Shown: one piece after another, positions 40,637 to 47,473 of the stretch
How the letters are laid out: every line of letters starts with the position of its first letter
How positions within the stretch are numbered: the first letter of the stretch is position 1
Source: a bacterium
GTDB lineage: Bacteria; Patescibacteriota; Dojkabacteria; JAKAPS01; JAJZLI01
NCBI GenBank assembly: GCA_027459825.1
Contig: DAIDGT010000007.1
Location: 1-47,473, forward strand
DNA: 47,473 nt
Reading direction: 5' to 3'
Made by a program: the position numbers and the translations under genes
The notes under the pieces: generated by a model
The model's database searches: none
Told to the model about the DNA's origin: nothing
What the model saw: only the letters and a program-made list of their open reading frames with translations

Positions 40637-42625
40637 ATGAAATACTTCAAATTATTGCTGGTTCCTATACTCTTTATAACTCTTTTGACAGGAAAAATTT
40701 ATGCCAGCTCTTCTTCGTATTCCGTCAATTATAACATTTTATATAATATATCGCGAGACGGAGAGACAAATGTCACATATAATATATCGCTTACGAATCT
40801 AACATCAACAGATTACGCTTCTTCTTACTCGCTATCTATTCCTAATACAGACATATCTAACCTTTCTGTTACAGATTCGTATGGTAATCCTCTAAATTAC
40901 ACAGATAATGTCTCAAAAGGAATTACAACAATTGTAACAAATTTCTCCTCTGTGGTTTATGGGTATGGAACATCACAAAACTGGGTTATATCATATAAGA
41001 CGAGTCAAATAGCCCTAGTGCATGGAAAACTTACAAATATTGTTATTCCGGGGTTTGTTAATAATGCAATATATGGTAGTATAACAACAACAATTAACAT
41101 ACCCGATTCACTTGGAAACGTTAATTTCTCTTCTCCTGTAAATCCTCAAATTACTAAAGAGAATGGATATTATTCCGTATTTTATAACAGTAGTCAGTCA
41201 TATACTCCATTAGGGATACTTCTTTCTATTGGTGATTACCAAAATTATGCATTTAAATTCAATTATAAACTTGAAAACACGGATATTTTTAATACACAAA
41301 TATTTAAAATAGTTATTCCTGCTGATTTTTCTACACAAGAAGTAACATTTTCAAAAATACAACCTACTCCAACAAAAACATATATTGATGGTGATGGAAA
41401 CTATATATTAGAATACCTACTCTCTCCTCGCCAGACAGTAAATGTTTCTATTAACGGAGAAGCCCAAGTATATTCAACATATGGACAGTTAAATAACCCT
41501 CTACCTCAAACATTATCATTGAGTCAGAGTGAAGTTAATGTATTAACTTCCACGCAACCTTACTGGCAGGTATCTAGTTCTTCTATAAAAGCTCTTGCGC
41601 AAAAGATAATAAAAGGAGATACAACAGTACTTCAGAAAGCTCAAAGTATTAATAATTATGTTTCCAGTACTTTGAAATATAATGATAAGGCAATACTTGA
41701 TTCAACAAGGCAAAGGTTAGGAGCGCTAAAGGCTCTCTCAGAACCAGATAATGCTATATGCCAAGAATATGCAGATCTATTTGTAACTCTTGCCAGGGCA
41801 GATGGAATACCATCAAGAATGCTTGCAGGATATGGGGATCCTCCTACCGTAAATGTTAACCCTCTTCCATCCAATATATTACATGCATGGGCGCAATTTT
41901 TTGATCCGTCATACGGGTGGGTAAGCGTTGATCCAACATGGCAGTCAACTTCAGGAGGATTAGATTTTTTTGGGAATGTGGGTTCTACTCATTTTGTCAT
42001 AGCAAGGTATGGAGAAAGTTCAATAAATCCTCCTTTAATATTATCTTTTGTAAAAGAAAAAAATCCTCAAAATAATATAAATATTGAAGCGACCTCAAAT
42101 GCATTTAACCCAAATCCTAATTTTATTCCAAGTGTAACAAATGCGCCAGATTTGATATCAGGTATCACAAATGAATTAAAAGTTAAAATAGATAATACTG
42201 GCAATCAAGTCTTAACAGGAGTATCTGTATCTTTAAATGCTCAAAATAAAAATTTACAAATAGGAAAAATAGATTTATCTCATGAAGCTATATTTCCAGG
42301 AGAAAGTGAGTATGTTTATATCCCTATAAAAATGGGTAGTTTTTTTGCAAACGGGAGCGAAACTGTACAAATAAAAGTGTCATTTGAAAATTATCAAAAA
42401 CAGATTATTACAAAAAATGTAATGACACTTCTAACATTTAAGCAAATATTTTTATCTGGTATTGTTCCTTGGGTTCTTGTTCTTATTTTAATCATTATAT
42501 CAATCATAATTTCAGATATAATACTAAAACTTAAAGTTGGTGAGAATAAAAGACGATGGACAGAAAATAATTACTATAGAATAAAAAATAAAAAAGTCCC
42601 ACCAACAAATTCTACACAAGAATAA
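40637..42625 (+). CDS. Secreted membrane-anchored transglutaminase-like protein
   Basis: This 662-residue protein has a signal peptide (KLLLVPILFITLLTGKIYAS), an N-terminal beta-rich region of about 320 residues, a transglutaminase-like core, another beta domain and a C-terminal transmembrane helix (GIVPWVLVLILIIISIIISD) with a basic tail. The catalytic triad is visible: Cys375 in NAICQEYADLFVTLARADG, His416 in SNILHAWAQF and Asp432 in GWVSVDPTW. Such proteins act as cysteine peptidases or amide-forming enzymes at the cell surface. The start lies 22 bp from secG, divergently. The middle domain (DLISGITNELKVKIDNTGNQ) looks like a CARDB-type adhesion domain. Confidence 0.85.
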   Translation: MKYFKLLLVPILFITLLTGKIYASSSSYSVNYNILYNISRDGETNVTYNISLTNLTSTDYASSYSLSIPNTDISNLSVTDSYGNPLNYTDNVSKGITTIVTNFSSVVYGYGTSQNWVISYKTSQIALVHGKLTNIVIPGFVNNAIYGSITTTINIPDSLGNVNFSSPVNPQITKENGYYSVFYNSSQSYTPLGILLSIGDYQNYAFKFNYKLENTDIFNTQIFKIVIPADFSTQEVTFSKIQPTPTKTYIDGDGNYILEYLLSPRQTVNVSINGEAQVYSTYGQLNNPLPQTLSLSQSEVNVLTSTQPYWQVSSSSIKALAQKIIKGDTTVLQKAQSINNYVSSTLKYNDKAILDSTRQRLGALKALSEPDNAICQEYADLFVTLARADGIPSRMLAGYGDPPTVNVNPLPSNILHAWAQFFDPSYGWVSVDPTWQSTSGGLDFFGNVGSTHFVIARYGESSINPPLILSFVKEKNPQNNINIEATSNAFNPNPNFIPSVTNAPDLISGITNELKVKIDNTGNQVLTGVSVSLNAQNKNLQIGKIDLSHEAIFPGESEYVYIPIKMGSFFANGSETVQIKVSFENYQKQIITKNVMTLLTFKQIFLSGIVPWVLVLILIIISIIISDIILKLKVGENKRRWTENNYYRIKNKKVPPTNSTQE

Positions 42626-42663
42626 AGCATTTTATTCCCCATTTATCACTTATATAGGGTAAC

Positions 42664-42690
42664 TTGACAAGAGTTTTTTATACATATAAT
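42664..42690 (+). promoter_or_regulatory. Promoter of the PEP-synthase-like gene
   Basis: TTGACA (42664-42669) and TATAAT (42685-42690) are 15 bp apart, and the ATG at 42703 is 12 nt further. The TTG of the -35 box opens a frame, but using it as a start codon would place the promoter inside the gene. Confidence 0.55.
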
Positions 42691-42702
42691 ATAGTTTTAG
42701 CA

Positions 42703-45306
42703 ATGGCAATTTCTAATAGTTTAAAAATTATTTATCAATACGGAGATATCACTTCAGAGAATGTAGGAAAAGTTGGTGAAAAAGCTCTCAATATTTCAGA
42801 AATTTACAGAATGTCTTTACCAACCCCTCCAGGATTCTTTATTTCATCTGATGCATATAGATATTTTTTAGATTTTTCCAAAATAGGAGAAATAATAAAA
42901 AGTAAACTTGGAGGTATCGACTTTCTAGATGATGAAGATATACAAAAATCTTCCGCGTATATGGAAGACTTGATTATGAGAGCAGAAATTCCTCCTGTTC
43001 TTGAAAAGGAAATATTAAGGGCATATTCAAAATTTTCAGGGTTTTCTGATTTAATTGTTTGTGTAAGATCATCTTTTGTATATGATAAAAATGTTGAAAT
43101 AAGTGAAAATGCTCAAACTACTTTTTTAAATATCAAGGGTGCATCTGAACTTATACTGGCAATCAAAGCTTGTTGGGCAAGCTTATTTGAAGTTGACTCA
43201 CTTAAATTCAGAAATAAAAATAAAATAAGTCAGCTTACCGCGTCTACATCGATAATTGTACAAAAAATGATACAAAATACTTCATCAGGTATTATGTTTA
43301 CAATATCTCCTGGCACAAATGATGATAATAAAATTTCGATACAAGCTGTAAGTGGTCTATGGGATATAGCAAATGCAAAAGATATAAACCCCGACTTATA
43401 TCACATAGATAAAAATTCTTTAAGGATAGTATTAAAAGAAATTTCAAAACAGGAACTTGCGCTAGTTAGAAATCCTAAAAGTAAAAGTATTAGTGATTCA
43501 ATCATAAAGACAAAAATACCAACAAAATTTCAAGAGAGCCAGAAAATAGATGATAAAAGTTTAATTCTACTAGCAAAGTATGGAAAAATTTTATCTGAAA
43601 TGTATAAATATCCTCAAGAAATAAGATGGGGAATTGAAAAGGGTAAAATATGGATATTTAAATCCTCTCCTATTCCTGGTGAAATAGAGGAAAACACAAA
43701 TCCAATACAGGAAGTAGATACAGTTTCTATTAAAGAAGAAATTCAAGAAGTAAATCAGGAAGATAATCAAGAAGTAGTGAAAAAACAGGAACAAAATTCT
43801 ACTAATAGTATAGGAGAACACACTTTAATACTTACAGGATCGTCTGGAGGAAATGGAAATGTTACAGGCACTGTTCGTATTATTCCTGAATTATCAGATA
43901 ATATGTCTATAGAAACAGGAGATATTTTAGTTACAAGAGATATTGATTCGGATAAATGGTTAGATACTCTATCAAAAGCATCTGCTCTAATATTGGATTT
44001 TGGAACAGATCCAAAATCTATTGCAAATGATGCAATAAGAAAATTGGGTATTCCTGCCATCTTAAGTACTCAAATTGGGACTAAAATTCTGCATAATGGA
44101 CAAAATGTAAACGTTGATGGTGTATCTGGTAAAGTATATTTAGAAGCATCTGAAGTCAAAAAAGAAATCGAGGATACACAAAATAATGTCAAAGAAGATC
44201 AAGAAACTAAAGAGATCGCAGTAGAACATGTTGAAATAGTAAATGAACCACAAGTTGTTGCCCCTGTGGAAGAAAAAGAAATAAAAGAAGAAATACCTGA
44301 GGTAATAAAAGAAGTAGGACCAAAGGAAGAACAAAAAGTAGAAATTAAACAACAGGAGAAAAAAACAGAAGAGGTCATAAGTGAAATTACCTCAATGCCT
44401 AAAGTCACTATAAAAACAGCTACAAAGGTATATGCGAGGGTATTTGATCTCGATCTTGCAGAAGATATATCAAAATTAAATATTGATGGAATGTATATTT
44501 CTGGAAATCAAGTTATTAAAAAACTTAAAATTCACCCAAAGCAGGCCCTAAGTTCTCAAAAACAAAAAGAGTATGTAACAGAACTTGCTAAGATAGTTGC
44601 AAATGTATGTTCTCTTGTTCCTCCAACAGAAACTGTAGTATATGAAATTTCTAATTTTTCATCACCAGAATTATTTGAATTGGATGGAGGTCTGCAGTTT
44701 GAAACCAAGGAGGAAAATCCAGTTATAGGATATAGAGGCGCAATTAAACATATTAAAGAGCAAGAAACTTTTGATATGGAGCTTGAAGTTATAAAGTTGG
44801 TTAGGAATAAGTATGGACACAAAAATTTATGGATATCAATACCATATTTGAGAACTCCACAAGAGCTTATAGAAGTAAAAAAAATAGTTCTAAATCATGA
44901 TCTGAGAAGATCTTCTACTTTTAAGATATTTGCTAATATAGATCTACCCGCTAATGTCATTATGCTAAACAAATTCTTGGAAGTTGGAGTTGATGGAATT
45001 AATATAAATATAGAACATCTTTCTAATATCATGATGGGTATAGATATAAAAAATCCCAAAATATCCAATCTTCCTTATAAAGATAATGAATTAGAAGAAA
45101 CTATCATAGTTGACACTCTGAAACAATCAAATAAATATAAAACTGTTAACATGGTAACCTATTCCAATCTACTAGATAACCCTAAATATTTAGAGTATTT
45201 GATAAAAAAGGGAGTAAATATTCTAAGTATTGAACCTGCAAAAGCTCAGGAGACAAAAATGAAAATTTCAGAAATTGAAAGATCTGTAATAACTTCAAGA
45301 AAATAA
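42703..45306 (+). CDS. Phosphoenolpyruvate-synthase-like protein, apparently catalytically dead
   Basis: About 867 residues from the ATG at 42703. Domain order is that of PEP synthase: ATP-grasp (VGKVGEKALNISEIYR, LPTPPGFFISSDAYR, VQKMIQNTSSGIMFTISPG), phosphohistidine domain, and PEP/pyruvate barrel (NPVIGYRGAIKHI, LWISIPYLRTPQELI, VGVDGININIEHLSN). Key residues are missing. The swivelling-histidine segment, normally T(S/C)HAAI before GIPA, reads DPKSIANDAIRKLGIPAI with no His. The barrel's LLR-x-EF becomes MYISGNQVI, and the CGQ catalytic Cys region reads MVTYSNLLDNP. Long Glu/Lys linkers flank the middle domain (about residues 345-375 and 480-555). It thus looks like a pseudoenzyme kept for regulation or binding. 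It precedes gpmI by 36 nt. Confidence 0.8.
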   Translation: MAISNSLKIIYQYGDITSENVGKVGEKALNISEIYRMSLPTPPGFFISSDAYRYFLDFSKIGEIIKSKLGGIDFLDDEDIQKSSAYMEDLIMRAEIPPVLEKEILRAYSKFSGFSDLIVCVRSSFVYDKNVEISENAQTTFLNIKGASELILAIKACWASLFEVDSLKFRNKNKISQLTASTSIIVQKMIQNTSSGIMFTISPGTNDDNKISIQAVSGLWDIANAKDINPDLYHIDKNSLRIVLKEISKQELALVRNPKSKSISDSIIKTKIPTKFQESQKIDDKSLILLAKYGKILSEMYKYPQEIRWGIEKGKIWIFKSSPIPGEIEENTNPIQEVDTVSIKEEIQEVNQEDNQEVVKKQEQNSTNSIGEHTLILTGSSGGNGNVTGTVRIIPELSDNMSIETGDILVTRDIDSDKWLDTLSKASALILDFGTDPKSIANDAIRKLGIPAILSTQIGTKILHNGQNVNVDGVSGKVYLEASEVKKEIEDTQNNVKEDQETKEIAVEHVEIVNEPQVVAPVEEKEIKEEIPEVIKEVGPKEEQKVEIKQQEKKTEEVISEITSMPKVTIKTATKVYARVFDLDLAEDISKLNIDGMYISGNQVIKKLKIHPKQALSSQKQKEYVTELAKIVANVCSLVPPTETVVYEISNFSSPELFELDGGLQFETKEENPVIGYRGAIKHIKEQETFDMELEVIKLVRNKYGHKNLWISIPYLRTPQELIEVKKIVLNHDLRRSSTFKIFANIDLPANVIMLNKFLEVGVDGININIEHLSNIMMGIDIKNPKISNLPYKDNELEETIIVDTLKQSNKYKTVNMVTYSNLLDNPKYLEYLIKKGVNILSIEPAKAQETKMKISEIERSVITSRK

Positions 45307-45342
45307 CTTGAGAAAAGACCTCGTTTATTAGATAATAAAGGT

Positions 45343-46833
45343 ATGATTTCAAAAGAAAAAGTCATCCTTGTTATACTCGATGGATTTGGAATTCCTTCAT
45401 CTTCAGATAATGTTATAAGTTTAGCTTACAAACCTTTCTTTGATTGGATAAGTAAAAACAGTATTTATACAAAACTGAAAGCATCAGGAACATCTGTCGG
45501 ACTTCCAGATGGAATTATAGGAAATAGTGAAGTTGGCCATATGAATATTGGAGCAGGAAAAGTAGTTCAACAATATTCTAAATTTATTTATGATGATATG
45601 CAAAGTGGGCTCTTTTTTAAAAAAGAGTCTCTATTAAATTTTATAGAAAAGATAAAGTCTACAAATGGAGATATTCACCTTATGGGACTACTTTCTGATG
45701 GTATGGTACATAGTAGTATAGATCAGTTAGAGGAAATACTTTCTTTTTTGAAAAATAACACACAAATAACTGTATATCTACATATATTTTCTGATGGCAG
45801 AGATAGTGATTATAAAAGTGTAAAAAAATACATAACACAAATTGAACCAATATTATCTGAGAAGGTAAAAATAGCAAGTATCATTGGTAGATATTATGCA
45901 ATGGATAGGGATACTCACCTTGAAAGGACTACTAAAGCCTTCGATTTAATAAAAAGTCACAAAGGAAAAGCTGTATCAAATATTTTGGATGCAGTGAATG
46001 ATTCATACAGCAGAAAAATATATGATGAGTTTATTGAACCGTATTATATTGAAAATACTCCACCAATAAGAGAAAATGATGGTATTTTTTTCTTTAACTT
46101 TAGAGAAGATAGAGCGAGACAATTAACAAAAATGTTCCTTGATAATACAAACAATACTTTTCTTGCAATGGTAAAGTATCTGGATGAAGATAACCTAGAG
46201 TATATCTACGATAGAATTCACGTACAAACACCTATTGGAGATGTTATATCAAATACAAATTTATACCAATTTAGAATTGCAGAAAGTGAAAAATATGCTC
46301 ATGTAACATACTTTTTTAATGGAGGAAGAGAGGAAGCGTATAAAGGAGAAGATAGACTGGTAATTCCTTCTTTACGAATTCCAACATATGATATGAAACC
46401 ACAAATGAGAGCATATGATATAACAAGAGAAGTTATATCTAAAATACACCTAAAAAAGTATTCTTTTATTGTTGTTAATTTTGCTAACCCAGATATGGTT
46501 GGACATACTGGTAATTTTCAAGCATGTAAAATGGCAATTGAATGTATAGATAAATGTTTACAAAAAATATATACAATCACAGAAAAAGAAGGATACGATA
46601 TTATCATAACTGCAGATCACGGAAATGCAGAAGCTTTAGAAAATAATGGAAAGGTACATAAGGAACACACGACATCTTTAGTTCCTTTTATTTTAAAAAA
46701 TAAAAAAGTAACAAAAGGTGTAGAAATTCAAGAAGGTATACTTGCAGATATTGCGCCAACTATACTGAATATTTTAAAAATTAAAAAACCTGATACCATG
46801 ACAGGTCAAAATTTAATAGATAATGTATTATGA
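45343..46833 (+). CDS. gpmI: 2,3-bisphosphoglycerate-independent phosphoglycerate mutase
   Basis: This 496-residue enzyme interconverts 3- and 2-phosphoglycerate using two Mn ions and a phosphoserine intermediate. VILVILDGFGIPSS supplies the first metal ligand, IGNSEVGHMNIGAGKVVQQ contains catalytic Ser62, FSDGRDSDYKS, SIIGRYYAMDRDTHLERT, FFNFREDRARQL, VNFANPDMVGHTGN and ITADHGNAEAL with KEHTTSLVPFIL complete the phosphatase core. Length is close to the usual 510. It forms a likely operon with the PEP-synthase-like gene before it and overlaps the FemAB-like gene by 4 bp. AAAGG lies 2 nt before the ATG. Confidence 0.96.
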   Translation: MISKEKVILVILDGFGIPSSSDNVISLAYKPFFDWISKNSIYTKLKASGTSVGLPDGIIGNSEVGHMNIGAGKVVQQYSKFIYDDMQSGLFFKKESLLNFIEKIKSTNGDIHLMGLLSDGMVHSSIDQLEEILSFLKNNTQITVYLHIFSDGRDSDYKSVKKYITQIEPILSEKVKIASIIGRYYAMDRDTHLERTTKAFDLIKSHKGKAVSNILDAVNDSYSRKIYDEFIEPYYIENTPPIRENDGIFFFNFREDRARQLTKMFLDNTNNTFLAMVKYLDEDNLEYIYDRIHVQTPIGDVISNTNLYQFRIAESEKYAHVTYFFNGGREEAYKGEDRLVIPSLRIPTYDMKPQMRAYDITREVISKIHLKKYSFIVVNFANPDMVGHTGNFQACKMAIECIDKCLQKIYTITEKEGYDIIITADHGNAEALENNGKVHKEHTTSLVPFILKNKKVTKGVEIQEGILADIAPTILNILKIKKPDTMTGQNLIDNVL

Positions 46834-47473
46834 GATTTAAAATAGAAGAAGACACAAATATATTTGATGATAAAACTAATTGTATACACGGCAATTTTTT
46901 ACAAACTTCTTCCTGGGGGAAATTAAAACAATACGAAGGATGGACACCATTAAATATTATATTTTATGATTCAGAACTTGTCATAGGATATGCAATAGCC
47001 CTGGTACGAAAACAATCATTTTTTAAGATAATGTACATTCCAAGGGGACCAATAGTTGAAGATTTTAAATATTTAGAAGAAGTCATTAACACTCTTAAAA
47101 GTATTGCTGAAAAACAAGGGTGTTCTATGCTTAAAATAGAACCTGATATTGAATATAAAGAAGAATATTTAGATTATTTTAAAAATTTTAAAATATCAAA
47201 AAAAATAATTCAGCCTCTAGCAACAGGAATATTAAATCTTAAATTAACTGAAGAAGAATTAATAAAAAATATTGAATCTAAAAAAAGGGTTAGGGTGAGA
47301 AATAAGTTTAATTTAGAATTTAAGAGAGAAGATGAAAATATTGAAGGCTTTTATAGTATACATAAGAAAACATCTGAGAACCAAAACTTCAAAACAAGAA
47401 GTATGGAGTACTTTAAAAGAATTAAAGATATATTTCAAAATAATATAAGAGTATACTGTGTATATAAAGATAA
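46830..47473 (+). CDS. FemAB/FemX-like peptidyltransferase, 5' part only
   Basis: The frame runs from the ATG at 46830 (overlapping the gpmI stop as ATGA) off the window, giving about 214 residues. The N-terminus GNFLQTSSWGKLKQYEGW and YIPRGPIVEDFKYLEEV match FemX/MurM-type enzymes, which transfer an amino acid from aminoacyl-tRNA to the lipid II peptide. SKKRVRVRNKFNLEFKRED and then YSIHKKTSENQNF are also typical of the GNAT-like fold. It would act at the inner membrane face in peptidoglycan cross-bridge formation. The catalytic C-terminal half is not in the window. Confidence 0.85.
   Translation, partial: MRFKIEEDTNIFDDKTNCIHGNFLQTSSWGKLKQYEGWTPLNIIFYDSELVIGYAIALVRKQSFFKIMYIPRGPIVEDFKYLEEVINTLKSIAEKQGCSMLKIEPDIEYKEEYLDYFKNFKISKKIIQPLATGILNLKLTEEELIKNIESKKRVRVRNKFNLEFKREDENIEGFYSIHKKTSENQNFKTRSMEYFKRIKDIFQNNIRVYCVYKD

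Noticed and set aside
42664-42702. N-terminal extension of the PEP-synthase-like protein from a TTG codon
   Set aside because: The 39 bases contain a TTGACA...TATAAT promoter, and homology to the family begins after the ATG at 42703.
43591-44408. Minus-strand open frames inside the PEP-synthase-like gene
   Set aside because: They are Phe/Ser-rich shadows of the Glu/Lys-rich linkers on the coding strand, without start signals.

Overview
The window is 47.5 kb of AT-rich bacterial DNA (roughly 30% GC by eye) that uses the standard bacterial code; TGA acts as a stop, for example in gpmI. The style suggests a Patescibacteria/CPR-type organism with a reduced genome: short, tightly packed and often overlapping genes, many small secreted or membrane-anchored proteins of unknown role, a VirD4-like ATPase paired with a replication-relaxation protein, and no large biosynthetic clusters. 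This assignment is an inference from gene content; no rRNA is present to confirm it.

Region 1 (1-8163) is an accessory island. It starts with the tail of an IS transposase and a gene end cut by it. A degenerate small gene follows, then a cytosine-C5 restriction-modification set on the minus strand (dcm, a type II endonuclease, vsr), a HEPN-like protein, and a conjugation-type pair (VirD4/TraG-like ATPase and replication-relaxation protein) preceded by a perfect hairpin. Gene relics lie at both ends.

Region 2 (8160-13455) holds a sufB-sufD-Rieske operon without sufC or sufS, a conspicuously GC-rich islet encoding a 64-residue two-helix membrane protein, an unknown gene, a tRNA-guanine transglycosylase with a variant substrate loop, and a histidine phosphatase. 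A structured RNA of about 380 nt (minus strand, about 13480-13860) that I cannot assign to a family lies upstream of the phosphatase. Region 3 (13905-18594) has a sulfite-oxidase-fold protein, an unknown gene, a TauE/SafE permease with its DUF1634 partner, two paralogous multi-pass membrane proteins and a phosphoribosyltransferase-like protein.

Region 4 (18670-21180) is a dead IS copy, in the opposite orientation to the one at the left edge, beside an AAA/DUF4143 ATPase that looks transferred. Region 5 (21211-34338) contains a triple YbjQ-fold protein, a DrrAB-like ABC exporter, several unknowns, a PadR-headed operon with a palindromic operator, and secreted proteins: an arylsulfotransferase-like propeller, a Tat-exported glycosidase and a membrane-anchored six-blade Kelch propeller.

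Region 6 (34437-38795) has an AbrB/Doc toxin-antitoxin pair whose toxin lacks the usual Fic histidine, six minus-strand tRNAs (Gln, Gly, Phe, Val, Leu, Leu), another anchored propeller and a glycosyltransferase whose 3' end runs into a tRNA. Region 7 (38798-47473) has a peptide-type substrate-binding protein, secG, a secreted transglutaminase-like protein, a PEP-synthase-like protein that has lost its catalytic residues, gpmI and the start of a FemAB-like gene. Many operon-head genes carry a TATAAT-like box only 6-12 nt before the ATG, so leaderless transcription appears common here.
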